Assembly (NCBI RefSeq): GCF_003002925.1
Contig: NZ_PVTK01000009.1
Location: forward strand, 1 to 64,000
Source: Vreelandella songnenensis
Lineage (GTDB): Bacteria; Pseudomonadota; Gammaproteobacteria; Pseudomonadales; Halomonadaceae
Direction: 5' to 3'
DNA: 64,000 nucleotides
Within the stretch, counting starts at the first letter, position 1; each line of letters starts with the position of its first letter. Below, one piece after another: positions 52,801-62,376 of the stretch. Both the position numbers and the translations under genes were made by a program. The notes under the pieces were generated by a model. That model made no database searches. It was given only the letters and a program-made list of their open reading frames with translations, and was not told where the DNA came from.

Positions 52801-55647
52801 ATGGAAAAGACCTACCAACCCGAACAGATCGAAACCCGCTGGTACCAGCGCTGGGAAGCCGATAACCGCTTTGCCCCATCGGGTAAGGGCGCGCCTTTCT
52901 CCATCATGATTCCGCCGCCCAACGTGACCGGCAGCCTGCACATGGGCCACGCGTTCCAGGACACCATCATGGATACCCTGACGCGCTACAAGCGCATGCA
53001 GGGCAACAATACGCTGTGGCAAGTAGGCACCGACCACGCGGGCATCGCGACCCAAATGCTGGTCGAGCGCAAGGTCGCCGCCGAAGAGGGCAAGACGCGC
53101 CATGACCTGGGCCGCGAAGCATTTACCGACAAGATCTGGGAGTGGAAGGAGGAGTCCGGCGGCCATATTACCCGCCAGCTGCGCCGCATGGGCGCCAGCG
53201 TCGACTGGTCCCGCGAGCGTTTCACCATGGATGAGGGCTTCTACAAGGCGGTGCAGGAAGTCTTCGTTCGCCTGCATGAAGAGAAGCTGATCTATCGCGG
53301 CAAGCGTCTGGTCAACTGGGACCCTACCCTGCACACCGCGATTTCCGACCTGGAAGTGGAGAACAAGGAGCAGCAGGGCAGCTTCTGGCACTTCCGCTAC
53401 CCGCTGGCCGACGGCGTCAAGACCGCGGAGGGCAAGGATCACATTGTGGTGGCCACCACGCGCCCGGAAACACTGCTGGGCGATACCGGCGTGGCGGTCA
53501 ACCCGGAAGACGAGCGCTACGCGTCGCTGGTGGGCAAGTTCATCGAGCTTCCGCTGGTCGGCCGGCGCATCCCGATCGTGGCCGATGAACACGCCGATAT
53601 GGAAAAAGGCTCGGGCTGCGTGAAGATCACCCCGGCCCACGATTTCAACGACTATGAAGTCGGCAAGCGCCAGAACCATCTGCTGATCAACGTCTTCTCC
53701 AAGGACGCCACCATTCTGGAGACGGCGGAAATCTTCAACCTCAAGGGCCAGCCCCAGCCGGAAGAAGACGCCAGCCTGCCCGCCAAGTACGCGGGGCTTG
53801 ACCGTTTTGAAGCGCGGCAGCAAATTGTTGCCGACATGGATGCGCTTGGCCTGCTGGTCGAGGTCGAAGCCGTCAACAACACCCTGCCCTATGGCGACCG
53901 CTCGGGTGATGTCATCGAGCCGCTTTTGACCGATCAGTGGTTCGTGGCGGTCGAAAGCCTGGCCAAGCCGGCGATTGAAGCGGTGGAAAAAGGCGATATT
54001 CAGTTCGTGCCCAAGAACTACGAGAACATGTACTTCTCGTGGATGCGCGACCTGCAGGATTGGTGTATTTCCCGCCAGCTGTGGTGGGGCCATCGTATAC
54101 CGGCGTGGTACGACGCTGACGGCAACGTGTATGTAGCGCGCACCGAAGAGGAAGCCCGCGAGAAGCACGGCCTGGGCGCGGATCTCGCGCTGACCCAGGA
54201 CGAAGACGTTCTGGATACCTGGTTCAGCTCGGGTCTTTGGACCTTCGGCACCCTGGGCTGGCCGGAACAGACGCCTGACCTTGAGACCTTCCACCCCACC
54301 AGCGTGCTGGTCACCGGTTTTGACATCATCTTCTTCTGGGTCGCCCGGATGATCATGCTGACGTTGAAGTTCACCGACCAGGTGCCCTTCAAGACCGTCT
54401 ACGTGCATGGTCTGGTGCGCGACGGCCAGGGCCAGAAGATGTCCAAGTCCAAGGGCAACGTGCTGGACCCCATCGACCTGATCGACGGTATCACCCTGGA
54501 TGCCCTTCTCGAGAAGCGCACCGGTAACATGATGCAGCCGCAAAAGGCGAAGGCAATCGCCAAGGCGACCCGCGACGAATTCAAGGACGGCATCGAAGCC
54601 CACGGCACCGACGCACTGCGCTTTACCTTCCTTTCCCAGGCGACTACCGGGCGCGATATCAAGTTCGACATGAACCGCCTGGAAGGCTATCGCAACTTCT
54701 GCAACAAGCTGTGGAACGCCTCACGCTACGTGCTGATGAACGCCGAGGGCGAGGATTGCGGCACCGACGGCAGCGAGGTCGAGCTTTCCCTGGCTGACCG
54801 CTGGATCATTTCCGAGCTGCAGAAGACCGAGACCCAGGTCACCAAGGCGCTGGACGAGTACCGTTTCGACCATGCCTCCCAGGCGCTTTACGAGTTCGTC
54901 TGGAACGAGTACTGCGACTGGTACCTGGAGCTTTCCAAGCCGGTACTGTGGGACGAAAATGCCGCCGCAGAAGCCAAGCGCGGCACCCGCCGTACGCTGG
55001 TGCGCGTGCTGGAAACCATCCTGCGCCTGGCGCACCCGATGATGCCCTACATTTCTGAAGAGATCTGGCAGCGCGTATCGCCTCTGGCCGGCACCTTCAT
55101 GGGTGAAGGCGCCTCCTTGATGCTGCAGGCCTGGCCGGAAGCCGACGAGAGCAAGATCGACGAGCAGGCCAGCCGCGATATCGAATGGCTGAAAGGCGTC
55201 ATCATCGCCGTGCGCAATATTCGCGCCGAGATGAACATCGCCCCCGGCAAGCCGCTGGACGTGCTGCTGACCAAGGGCAAGCCCGAAGACGCCGAGCGGC
55301 TCGAAAGCAACCGCCACTTCCTGGCCAAGCTTGCCAAGCTGGAAAGCGCCACCTGGCTTGCCAACCCCAGCGACGCCCCGCTTTCGGCCACCCAGCTGGT
55401 GGGCGATATGGAAGTGCTGGTGCCCATGGCCGACCTGATCGACAAGGATGCCGAGCTTGTCCGTCTGAACAAGGAGATCGACAAGCAGGACAAGCTGATT
55501 GGCGGCATCGAGAAGAAACTGGGCAATGAAGGCTTTATCGCCAAGGCCCCGGATGCCGTGATCGAGAAAGAGCGCGGCAAACTGGCCGAGTTCCAGTCGG
55601 CTAAAAAGTTGCTGGAAGAGCAGAAGGCCAAGATCGAAGCGCTGTAG
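52801..55647 (+). CDS. valS: valyl-tRNA synthetase
   Basis: Class I synthetase charging tRNA-Val. Class I HIGH motif as [15 protein letters not shown] and KMSKS in [16 protein letters not shown]. The editing (CP1) domain shows [20 protein letters not shown] and the C-terminal coiled coil is present (about 885-948, [20 protein letters not shown]). I take the ATG at 52801 ([15 protein letters not shown]) preceded by GGTGAG; a GTG four codons upstream is an alternative. 948 aa, normal length. Confidence 0.97.
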   Translation: MEKTYQPEQIETRWYQRWEADNRFAPSGKGAPFSIMIPPPNVTGSLHMGHAFQDTIMDTLTRYKRMQGNNTLWQVGTDHAGIATQMLVERKVAAEEGKTRHDLGREAFTDKIWEWKEESGGHITRQLRRMGASVDWSRERFTMDEGFYKAVQEVFVRLHEEKLIYRGKRLVNWDPTLHTAISDLEVENKEQQGSFWHFRYPLADGVKTAEGKDHIVVATTRPETLLGDTGVAVNPEDERYASLVGKFIELPLVGRRIPIVADEHADMEKGSGCVKITPAHDFNDYEVGKRQNHLLINVFSKDATILETAEIFNLKGQPQPEEDASLPAKYAGLDRFEARQQIVADMDALGLLVEVEAVNNTLPYGDRSGDVIEPLLTDQWFVAVESLAKPAIEAVEKGDIQFVPKNYENMYFSWMRDLQDWCISRQLWWGHRIPAWYDADGNVYVARTEEEAREKHGLGADLALTQDEDVLDTWFSSGLWTFGTLGWPEQTPDLETFHPTSVLVTGFDIIFFWVARMIMLTLKFTDQVPFKTVYVHGLVRDGQGQKMSKSKGNVLDPIDLIDGITLDALLEKRTGNMMQPQKAKAIAKATRDEFKDGIEAHGTDALRFTFLSQATTGRDIKFDMNRLEGYRNFCNKLWNASRYVLMNAEGEDCGTDGSEVELSLADRWIISELQKTETQVTKALDEYRFDHASQALYEFVWNEYCDWYLELSKPVLWDENAAAEAKRGTRRTLVRVLETILRLAHPMMPYISEEIWQRVSPLAGTFMGEGASLMLQAWPEADESKIDEQASRDIEWLKGVIIAVRNIRAEMNIAPGKPLDVLLTKGKPEDAERLESNRHFLAKLAKLESATWLANPSDAPLSATQLVGDMEVLVPMADLIDKDAELVRLNKEIDKQDKLIGGIEKKLGNEGFIAKAPDAVIEKERGKLAEFQSAKKLLEEQKAKIEAL

Positions 55648-55677
55648 TCTTCGATAGATTGATCAGGCCCATGATAC

Positions 55678-55706
55678 CGCCCGGCTCCTGTGAGCCGGGC
55701 GTTTTT
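55678..55706 (+). terminator. Rho-independent terminator of valS
   Basis: CGCCCGGCTC and GAGCCGGGCG pair over CTGT and are followed by five T, 31 bases after the valS stop. Confidence 0.92.
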
Positions 55707-55795
55707 ATAGGTCGGCCAGGTTCGTTAACTTGAGCATGGGGCTTTAGAGCTGCCTGATGGCCGCTTTGCTATAGGGATGTTTCAAAGGAGTAGGG

Positions 55796-56206
55796 TTATA
55801 CCTTGCTGACTTCACCAGTCGAATACGCTCTGACGAACGTCTCCAGCACCTTGCGCACTACCTTGCGTTGGGCAGTGGGCAAGCTTCGGTACAGCGATAA
55901 TATTTGCCGTTCTTCATTGCTGGACGATACCTCCCAAGGGGCAGAAGGCTCACTAACATTATTGGCACTACCTTCACCGTAGCGTAAATAATGAGGATCA
56001 ATGCGTAACCACTTCGCCAATAGCTGAAGTTTGTCTTGATTAGGAATCGAATCGCCGCGCAGCCAACGCCTGACCGCTTGGAACGTTATCGGTTTTCCCC
56101 AATAGCGCAGATTGAATTCCCGCTCCAGCGTTGATGGACGAACATCATAGCCAGCCGACTCCATCGCTATTTTTAAGCGCTCCGCAAACATAGTTTTTTC
56201 ATTCAT
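55796..56206 (-). CDS. XRE-like helix-turn-helix transcriptional regulator
   Basis: A 136-aa DNA-binding protein. The N-terminal part (about 5-75) carries a Cro/CI-type helix-turn-helix: FAERLKIAMESAGYD, then ITFQAVRRWLRGDSIPNQDKLQLLAKWLRIDP. The C-terminal helical part (95-130: SNEERQILSLYRSLPTAQRK) resembles small phage-repressor-like regulators of pseudomonads. GGGGGC precedes the ATG. It diverges from the GAF/PHY-like gene across a 146-bp gap with strong palindromes, so it probably controls that gene and itself. Lower GC than the neighbourhood suggests acquisition. Confidence 0.75.
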   Translation of the reverse strand: MNEKTMFAERLKIAMESAGYDVRPSTLEREFNLRYWGKPITFQAVRRWLRGDSIPNQDKLQLLAKWLRIDPHYLRYGEGSANNVSEPSAPWEVSSSNEERQILSLYRSLPTAQRKVVRKVLETFVRAYSTGEVSKV

Positions 56207-56254
56207 GCCCCCAATGTGAATCGATTATCCAACGATAGTTGAATAGCGGTTCAC

Positions 56255-56279
56255 TTTTTGATTGAATCAAAAATTCAAT
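56255..56279. promoter_or_regulatory. overlapping palindromes in the HTH-regulator / PHY-like intergenic region
   Basis: TTTTTGATT-G-AATCAAAAA (56255-56273) is a perfect 19-base palindrome. It overlaps ATTGAAT-N5-ATTCAAT (56261-56279). A further TTGAAT half-site lies at 56239-56244. Clustered symmetric sites between a repressor-like gene and its divergent partner are the usual form of an operator. Confidence 0.6.
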
Positions 56280-56352
56280 TGCAAGTCTTGCCTGAAACTA
56301 ACGGCTCCGCGGAGGTGAAAGTAACAAGACTTGATGCTGCTGGAGGTTCAAC

Positions 56353-57261
56353 ATGAGTGAAATATCTTACCTACAGGATCGACATTCTGAGGATTTCCAC
56401 AGCCAAAGCTTCTTACTCTTGTCGGCCACTAATCACGCCGAACTTTGTAAGCAGTTAGCCTCAACGCTCCATTCCATCTTAGTAGATAAACCCAGTCCGG
56501 TCGTTATCTATCAATGTCTCTCAGCAGAGGCATTGATGCCGGTTGGCTACTTTCCTATTGAAAGCATAAATAAATCGGATCATTGGATACTTTCCATTGG
56601 CTCCACACAAGAGTTGAACAGCTCCTCGCTTACTTATCATGGGTTAAAAGGAAAGCAGCAAATACTGGGCTATATAGGATACCCGTCAGCGACGGATGCA
56701 AAACCCGCACGGGAAATCGAGGCGCTCATTGAGATCGCCATTCATCAGTGGCGCCTTCTTGACGCCAGGCGCATGGCTGAGCAGCAGGCCAGATTAAACG
56801 TATCTAGAATACGATTTAGCAATGATATTCAAGGCTTTACCCATATCGAACAGATCATGGAGCGCTACGCTCAAAGCTGGTGCGATGCGTTCAAGGCCTG
56901 TGGGATAAGCCTTGTCTACCAGGATCATTCTTTCCGCTTTGGCAACTGTCCAACCGAACATGAACTGTCGATGCTATCTGCCTTGTTAAATGATGAGAGT
57001 GGTCAGACGCACAGCGATAAACGGGTAAGGTACGATCAAGGCACACTAGCGATTCAGCTAAGTGAAGCAGGCAAGCATTACGGGTGGTTAGTGCTATTCA
57101 GAGACAACCCGCTGATGGCTCAAACCGTTGACGCCAAGGTACACCAGTGGCTAAGTCATTGGTTGACTTGCGAAACGGATATAGCGTTAACGCTGGCTGA
57201 TGATATAGCCACTGCAATCATTACATTAGAAGATACTCCTAACAAACCAGTTGTGCTGTAA
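56353..57261 (+). CDS. GAF/PHY-like sensory protein without output domain, function unknown
   Basis: A 302-aa soluble protein. Residues about 20-125 look like a degenerate GAF domain. Residues about 150-270 read like a phytochrome PHY domain: FGNCPTEHELSMLSALL parallels the PHY pattern GxxPxxxEVxxLxxWL, and GTLAIQLSEAGKHYGWLVLFRDNPL parallels the PHY tongue region GLLAxxLS...WFR. No histidine kinase, GGDEF or HTH domain follows, and the chromophore-binding bilin lyase motif was not recognised. Remote resemblance only. It is AT-rich and divergent from an HTH regulator. AGGAGGTTC-like sequence (GGAGGTTCAAC) precedes the ATG. Confidence 0.5.
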   Translation: MSEISYLQDRHSEDFHSQSFLLLSATNHAELCKQLASTLHSILVDKPSPVVIYQCLSAEALMPVGYFPIESINKSDHWILSIGSTQELNSSSLTYHGLKGKQQILGYIGYPSATDAKPAREIEALIEIAIHQWRLLDARRMAEQQARLNVSRIRFSNDIQGFTHIEQIMERYAQSWCDAFKACGISLVYQDHSFRFGNCPTEHELSMLSALLNDESGQTHSDKRVRYDQGTLAIQLSEAGKHYGWLVLFRDNPLMAQTVDAKVHQWLSHWLTCETDIALTLADDIATAIITLEDTPNKPVVL

Positions 57262-57381
57262 ATCCATCACGACTCTTTCGTTAATCGCCCACGCAATACA
57301 ACCAATTCAAAGCCGCGCGCAGCTAAAACAAAGACCCTACTCCTCGCTAAAAAAGCCGTATTCTTTATTTAAATATTGGTT

Positions 57382-57399
57382 TTAATTTTAAAAAATTAA
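57382..57399. repeat. AT-only 18-bp palindrome in an AT-rich gap
   Basis: TTAATTTT-AA-AAAATTAA is a perfect palindrome within the AT-rich 57340-57420 segment between the PHY-like gene and the META-domain lipoprotein gene. On the minus strand, a larger imperfect hairpin at 57431-57478 (GCCTGCCG/CGGCGGGC) followed by CTGTTTTC may terminate the lipoprotein gene. Nothing else is seen in this gap. Confidence 0.35.
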
Positions 57400-57496
57400 T
57401 TTAAATCAACCTGTTATTTTTGCTGAAAACAGGCCCGCCGAGAGTTTGCTGGCGTCACACAGCGAACCGGCAGGCCCATTGGGCGACTGAAAATTT

Positions 57497-57967
57497 TTAT
57501 TTACCCTCGCGCCAGCCGCCAAGTACACGGCTATCCGGTCCGAAAAAGACCAGGCGGTCATGATCGATCAGGTAGCGATAAGCGGTATCCAGCATATCCG
57601 TGACCCGCTTGGCGTCTGCCATGTTCGCACAGGCCATGCGCGTGGTGGCAAGCCCTTCAAAATCGATGCGGTGGCTTTCACCAAGGCTGACATGGCCGGT
57701 AAAGCGGTTGCAGCCATCAAAGCCTGACACCGTGCCGTCGCGTGAAATCGTAAAAAATGGCGCTTCCGCGAACGATAGCCGTTCATCGGTGCCTACCAGC
57801 AGCAGGTTCCAGCGCTGCTCGACTACCGGGCCTGACAGACCTGAGTGGCGCGGCGTATCGTTGAGCTGCGGCGTCTGCGGCGTACTGCTACAGGCGCTGA
57901 GCAACAAGGCACTCAGTGCTAGAAACGGCAGCAGGCAGGCCCGGGTGCGGTATTTTTTCATGAGCAT
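57497..57967 (-). CDS. META domain lipoprotein (HslJ-like)
   Basis: A 156-aa envelope lipoprotein. The signal peptide ends at LLLSACSS (lipidated Cys). The mature part is one META/DUF306 domain: TISRDGTVSGFDGCNRFTGHV and TRMACANMADAKRVTDMLDTAYRYL, with the paired cysteines of this fold. HslJ is linked to heat and novobiocin tolerance in E. coli; the role here is unknown. AAGGGG precedes the ATG at 57967; a second ATG lies two codons in. Ten bases after gloA on the same strand. Confidence 0.85.
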   Translation of the reverse strand: MLMKKYRTRACLLPFLALSALLLSACSSTPQTPQLNDTPRHSGLSGPVVEQRWNLLLVGTDERLSFAEAPFFTISRDGTVSGFDGCNRFTGHVSLGESHRIDFEGLATTRMACANMADAKRVTDMLDTAYRYLIDHDRLVFFGPDSRVLGGWREGK

Positions 57968-57977
57968 ATCATTCCCC

Positions 57978-58418
57978 TTACCAGCTGCCGCTGTTTTCCA
58001 TGGAGGCCCAGGGCTCCTGGGGCGGCAACGCATCGCCTTTCTGGAGAAGTTCTATCGAGATACCGTCCGGCGATTTAACAAACGCCATATGACCATCGCG
58101 AGGCGGCCGGTTGATGGTGACGCCATTATCCTGAAACGTCTGGCATAGGGCGTAGATGTCGTCGACGCGATAGGCCAGATGACCAAAATTGCGCCCACCG
58201 GTGTACTCCTCCGGGTCCCAGTTGTAGGTCAGTTCAAGCTCCGGGGCCGTCAGCCGAGTCGAGCGTGCCTCATCGTCAGGCGCGGCCAGAAAGATCAGCG
58301 TAAAGCGGCCCTTTTCGCTCTCCTTGCGGCGTACCTCTTTAAGCCCCAGCAGGTCGCAGTAAAAGCGTAGCGAAGCGTCTATATCCTTGATGCGCACCAT
58401 GGTGTGTAAATATTGCAT
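57978..58418 (-). CDS. gloA: lactoylglutathione lyase (glyoxalase I)
   Basis: It converts the methylglyoxal-glutathione hemithioacetal to S-lactoylglutathione. Metal ligands are visible in the order His (YLHTMVRI), Glu (PELELTYNW), His (FGHLAYRVDD) and Glu (GISIELLQK), and the GLKEVRRKESEKGRFTLIFL strand is typical. AGGAG five bases before the ATG at 58418 sets the start; 146 aa. META-domain gene follows directly. Confidence 0.94.
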   Translation of the reverse strand: MQYLHTMVRIKDIDASLRFYCDLLGLKEVRRKESEKGRFTLIFLAAPDDEARSTRLTAPELELTYNWDPEEYTGGRNFGHLAYRVDDIYALCQTFQDNGVTINRPPRDGHMAFVKSPDGISIELLQKGDALPPQEPWASMENSGSW

Positions 58419-58625
58419 GCCAACTCCTGTCATAACGATCGGGTCGATTCAACGCTCATCATATCGCGGGAAGAGAGAAATTGCCCAGTTGCCAAACCTG
58501 CCTGCCCTGCCGAATCTGACCGGCCTTTTTTTTACAGCGCTGTGACAAAGGGGAACAAAACCAATAACCCTGTATAATAAAAATCAAGTCATCATCTTAG
58601 CGGGCAACCCCCCAAGGAGACACCA

Positions 58626-59696
58626 GTGGATTCAATCACGCAGGCGGCACTGGGCGCGGCGGTGGGGGGAGTGGTATTGGGCCGACGTCTGGGGCGCAAG
58701 GCCGTATTGATTGGCGCCCTGCTCGGCACCCTGCCCGACCTGGATGTTGCGCTGGATTATGGCGACGCCATTGCCAACGTTACCGAACACCGCGGTTTTT
58801 CCCATTCGCTGTTTGTACTCACCGGCCTTGCCACGCTTCTGGCACTTTCATGCAAGCGCTTTGCCCCGGCACGGGATATTTCACTGCTTCACTGGTGGGG
58901 CTTTTTTACGCTCTGCCTGATCACCCACCCGCTGCTGGATGCACTGACAACCTACGGCACGCAGCTTTTCTGGCCACTGGATATGCTGCCCGCGGCCTGG
59001 CCGATTATCTTTATCATCGACCCGGTATATACCCTGGCACTGCTGATTGGTCTGGGCATCGCGCTTGCATCAAAGCGAGTGCGCAAGTACTGCGCGTGGG
59101 GGCTTATGGCGTCGAGCCTTTATTTGATGCTGGCGGCAGGCGCCAAGTGGAACGTGGAGCAGCGCCTTGCCCCGGCGCTGGCGGCGCAAGGGCTGAGCCA
59201 GGCCCCGGTGCTGATCCAGCCAACGCCGTTCAATATTCTGCTATGGCGCGCCACGGTGGTAAATGAGGACCGCTACTACGAGAGCTTGATCAGCGTACTG
59301 GATGCGCCACGCCTGCCTCAACTGGAGGCGCTATGGCGCAATGCAGGCCTTGAAGAGCATGCGCTCGCCGGGGCACTGGGCCAGCGCCTGGCGTGGTTTA
59401 GCGGGCCATTTCTGCGCTACGACGTGCGTTTGCTCAACGGCCGGCAGACCCTGATAGCAACCGACATCCGCCTGGGCTTTCCCGGCTTTCATCCTTTCAG
59501 CTTTACGCTGGCAACGCTTGAGGATGGACGCTGGGTGCCGGTAGCCACCAGCGAGGCGGTCGAGTCGCCCCGAGGCATTAGCCTGGCGACGCTGTCACGA
59601 CTTGCCGAACGCGCCACCGGTAACGTAACGGCCCTTTGCGCCAGCGACTTTGTGGCTTCGCACTGGCGGGTCGAGCGCTTTACGTACCGCTGCTAG
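58626..59696 (+). CDS. YdjM/DUF457-type membrane-bound metal-dependent hydrolase
   Basis: A 356-aa integral membrane protein. The conserved N-terminal pattern is present: MDSITQAALGAAVGG, GTLPDLDVALDY, TEHRGFSHSLFVL and ITHPLLDALTTYGTQLFWP, with Asp and His residues that would hold a metal near the membrane. A soluble C-terminal part (about 185-356) has no assigned fold. Start is GTG after AAGGAG. Family function is not established. It converges on the MliC-type lipoprotein gene with 13 bases between stops. Confidence 0.85.
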   Translation: MDSITQAALGAAVGGVVLGRRLGRKAVLIGALLGTLPDLDVALDYGDAIANVTEHRGFSHSLFVLTGLATLLALSCKRFAPARDISLLHWWGFFTLCLITHPLLDALTTYGTQLFWPLDMLPAAWPIIFIIDPVYTLALLIGLGIALASKRVRKYCAWGLMASSLYLMLAAGAKWNVEQRLAPALAAQGLSQAPVLIQPTPFNILLWRATVVNEDRYYESLISVLDAPRLPQLEALWRNAGLEEHALAGALGQRLAWFSGPFLRYDVRLLNGRQTLIATDIRLGFPGFHPFSFTLATLEDGRWVPVATSEAVESPRGISLATLSRLAERATGNVTALCASDFVASHWRVERFTYRC

Positions 59697-59709
59697 GCTC
59701 GGCTTGATA

Positions 59710-60438
59710 CTAAGGCGCGATGCCCTGCCCGCAGCCGCTGTACTGCTCGCCGGCATAGTTGAGCGTGACGCGGGCGGGGTAGGGTTGCCCACTCATGTTG
59801 TCGAAGCAGGCAGCGGCTTCGATGCGCAGCCGGAAGAAAGGCTCCACGCGGGAATTTTCAAGCACGACCCGGCCCGCGTCGTTATCCATGACGCTGATGA
59901 TGTAGGGAAGCTCGATACGCTCGTCGCCGTAGTTGAGCTCCATCTTCAGCGTGGGCGCGTCGTGGGCGAGCGCAATCGTCCAGCCGGGCTCGTTGCCCTG
60001 GCCGAAGAACATTACACCCGGCTGCTCGGCGCGTGTCAGCGCTGTTCTCTGATCGCTCAGCGTGCACTGCAGCTGGCCACGCGGCGTTTCCACCATGGCT
60101 TGATCGCCACGGTTCCAGAAGCTGATCTCGCCATTCTGATAGCGTGCGCCGCTGGCAACCACGGCCTGAGGCAGGCGCCAGGCGCCGTGCAGCGACCACA
60201 GACGCAGATCCTGCGCGTTGGTGGCACTCACCAGATGCTGATTGGCTGGCGTGCAGTGCCAGCCCTGAAAGCGCTCGGCGGTGCCTGCAAACAACACCGA
60301 GGGCAACAGCGGTGCGCTGCTGTTCACCGTGGTCTTGGCGGGTGTGGCGTCAGGCGCCTGCGTGGTGGCACAACCGGCCAGTGCCACGGCCAGAACGCCC
60401 GCCGCCGTTATCTGAATAAGGTGTAACCCCCGCGTCAT
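59710..60438 (-). CDS. MliC/COG3650-type envelope lipoprotein
   Basis: A 242-aa lipoprotein (lipobox VALAGC, residue 23). The middle part reads like the lysozyme-inhibitor MliC fold (GARYQNGEISFWNRGDQAMVE, then LQCTLS). The C-terminal half matches the COG3650 pattern (VMFFGQGNEPGWTIALAHD; AAACFDNMSGQPYPARVTLNY; YSGCGQG). The combination suggests an outer-membrane lysozyme inhibitor or related envelope protein, which is an inference. No partner genes nearby. Confidence 0.7.
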   Translation of the reverse strand: MTRGLHLIQITAAGVLAVALAGCATTQAPDATPAKTTVNSSAPLLPSVLFAGTAERFQGWHCTPANQHLVSATNAQDLRLWSLHGAWRLPQAVVASGARYQNGEISFWNRGDQAMVETPRGQLQCTLSDQRTALTRAEQPGVMFFGQGNEPGWTIALAHDAPTLKMELNYGDERIELPYIISVMDNDAGRVVLENSRVEPFFRLRIEAAACFDNMSGQPYPARVTLNYAGEQYSGCGQGIAP

Positions 60439-60484
60439 TCCCTGCTCCCTATACCCATGGTTTATTGTTGACTATCGTTTTGCG

Positions 60485-60997
60485 TCAGCTTCGCTTGAAA
60501 GCCTGCAGATCCTGCGAGTCAAAGCGCTCGACCCGGGCAGGCAGCCCAAGCGCTTCGCGCTTTTCAGCCAGGTATTTCGCTTCGGCAAGCCAGGCGGCAT
60601 CCTCGGGCGGCGTGCGGCCATTAAGAGTGGCAAGCTGCGCAACCCCTGCGTGGTAGAACGTCACGATATCCAGCGCCGCGCGGTTATCCTCTTCTACCGC
60701 GCCGCGCAGCGTGGGCAAAAAGCCGCTGATCTGCGACAGATGCTGCCTGAGTTGCCACACGTAGCGCATCTCCGCCATCCACGGGCGCTCGCGCAGTACT
60801 GCAAACAGGGCGCTGGTAGCAAGAAGCCCCAGCACGATGCCCAGTGCGTAAAACCACAGGCTGTTGCCAAAGGTCGATGTCAGCAGCATCGAGAACAGCA
60901 TGCCGAAAATGACCAGCTGACCCGCCATGGCAATACTGATCATGCGCGCCTTGCGGCGATACTTGCTTGAATCGTGCTGTTCCAGCGTAAAAACCAT
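60485..60997 (-). CDS. DUF3087 family membrane protein
   Basis: A 170-aa protein of the DUF3087 type found in marine and halophilic gammaproteobacteria. Two membrane helices (about 20-45 and 49-70) are followed by a helical cytoplasmic tail (WQLRQHLSQISGFLPTLRGAVEEDNRAALDIVTFYHAGV). The ATG at 60997 follows AGAGG; an in-frame start ten codons upstream has no ribosome binding site. Function unknown. Confidence 0.75.
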   Translation of the reverse strand: MVFTLEQHDSSKYRRKARMISIAMAGQLVIFGMLFSMLLTSTFGNSLWFYALGIVLGLLATSALFAVLRERPWMAEMRYVWQLRQHLSQISGFLPTLRGAVEEDNRAALDIVTFYHAGVAQLATLNGRTPPEDAAWLAEAKYLAEKREALGLPARVERFDSQDLQAFKRS

Positions 60998-61078
60998 GCC
61001 CAACCTCTCGCCTGAACCAGGTGTCATCGCTGCCTATGATACGGGGCTGGCCGGGGCAGGCAAGCCCTCCTTTGGGTA

Positions 61079-62149
61079 TCAGCCCAATCGTTCGGCGGCG
61101 GTTTTCAACAGCCGTTCGGTAGCCTCCCAGCCGATACAGGCATCGGTCACGGAAACACCGTAGCGTAGAGCACTGGGATTCAACGGCTGCTTGCCCTCGA
61201 ACAGGTGGCTCTCCAGCATCAGCGCGACCAGATTGGCGTTTCCGGCCTGGCGCTGGGCCAGTACGTCCAGCATGACTTCATTCTGACGGCGGTGATCCTT
61301 GCGCGCGTTGGCATGACTGCAATCGACCATGAGCCGCGGATTCTGACCCGCCTGAGCAAGAGCCTTGACGGCCGCCTGAACGTGCGACGCCTGGTAGTTA
61401 GGCTCGCCATGCCCGCCGCGCAGTACCACGTGGGTGTGCGGATTGCCGGCGCTCTGCTGCATCACCGGGCGCCCGTTGGCATCCTGAGCAAAGCGCTGAT
61501 GACCATGAGCGGCGGCCTGCATGGCGTCAATGGCGATTTGAACATCGCCGCTGGTGGCATTCTTGAAGCCGACCGCAGCTGCCAGATCGCTTGCCAGCTC
61601 GCGATGCAGCTGGGACTCGGTGGTGCGTGCGCCGATGGCGACCCAGCTCAACAGATCATCCAGGTAAGGCGCGAGCATGGGCTGTAGAAGCTCGGTGGCG
61701 ACCGGCAGGCCGCGGGCGGCCACGGCGTGCATCAATTCCCGCGATAGCGTAATGCCCTTCGCCATATCGCCGCTGCCGTCCAGGTCCGGGTCGTAGGCAA
61801 GCCCCTTCCAGCCCACCGTAGTACGCGGTTTTTCAACGTAGACGCGCATCACCGGCAGCAGCCGCTCGCTTACCTGCTCGCTCAGTACCGCCAGGCGGTC
61901 GGCGTATTCAAGCGCGGCGTCCGGGTCGTGTATCGAGCACGGGCCGACGACTACCAGCAGGCGATCATCCTGCCCGCTCAGAATATCGTGCACCGCTTTG
62001 CGCTGGCTGGATATCTGCCGCGCGAGTGCTGCCTCTATTGCTACGCTCTGGCGCAGCTGGGCGGGCGTGGGTAACAGCGTGGCGGTACTGGCTTCAGGGG
62101 CCGAGGCAGTACGTTTCATGTTCAGGGCTGGGCTTATGGGGGCGTTCAT
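61079..62149 (-). CDS. aroG: 3-deoxy-7-phosphoheptulonate (DAHP) synthase, class I
   Basis: The first enzyme of the shikimate pathway; it condenses phosphoenolpyruvate with erythrose 4-phosphate. Motifs LLVVVGPCSIHDPDAALEYA, EKPRTTVGWKGL, GARTTESQLHRELAS and LMVDCSHANARKDHR hold the PEP, phosphate and metal-binding residues of the AroF/G/H class. The ATG at 62149 follows GGAG and overlaps the stop of an upstream 53-codon aromatic-rich frame by ATGA. Length 356 aa. Which amino acid feeds back on this isozyme cannot be read with certainty; the leader contains Tyr, Phe and Trp codons. Confidence 0.94.
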   Translation of the reverse strand: MNAPISPALNMKRTASAPEASTATLLPTPAQLRQSVAIEAALARQISSQRKAVHDILSGQDDRLLVVVGPCSIHDPDAALEYADRLAVLSEQVSERLLPVMRVYVEKPRTTVGWKGLAYDPDLDGSGDMAKGITLSRELMHAVAARGLPVATELLQPMLAPYLDDLLSWVAIGARTTESQLHRELASDLAAAVGFKNATSGDVQIAIDAMQAAAHGHQRFAQDANGRPVMQQSAGNPHTHVVLRGGHGEPNYQASHVQAAVKALAQAGQNPRLMVDCSHANARKDHRRQNEVMLDVLAQRQAGNANLVALMLESHLFEGKQPLNPSALRYGVSVTDACIGWEATERLLKTAAERLG

Positions 62150-62307
62150 AAAGGATTCTCCGGACTCGCATGACATCGTTGACTGGCGTTACCACCCAGG
62201 CTGGCGCGGTCGGAGGTGGCAGCTTGCACCGACCGCGCGTCGCTAAATCGCCAGCCATAGCCCACATAGCCGGTTGCAGTAGCGTATTGATAAGCGCGAT
62301 AAGTCAT
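62146..62307 (-). CDS. second aromatic-rich leader peptide, coupled to aroG
   Basis: A 53-codon frame with a strong ribosome binding site (AAGGAG, seven bases before the ATG). Its first 21 residues contain five Tyr, one Trp and one Phe (MTYRAYQYATATGYVGYGW, then RF). It ends in TTATGA, so its stop overlaps the aroG ATG by ATGA. The Gly-Trp codons (GGCTGGCG, 62250-62257) can pair with CGCCAGCC (62199-62206), and a 10-bp hairpin (62204-62213 with 62229-62238) overlaps that pairing. Ribosome stalling at the aromatic codons would therefore change the fold ahead of aroG. A coding leader is my inference from codon content, ribosome binding site and overlap. Confidence 0.7.
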   Translation of the reverse strand: MTYRAYQYATATGYVGYGWRFSDARSVQAATSDRASLGGNASQRCHASPENPL

Positions 62308-62376
62308 GGTGCCGCTCCTTGATGACGTTTCTATGGCGTTGAAAAGCCGATAGCATTGAACAAAGGGTGCTAAACG

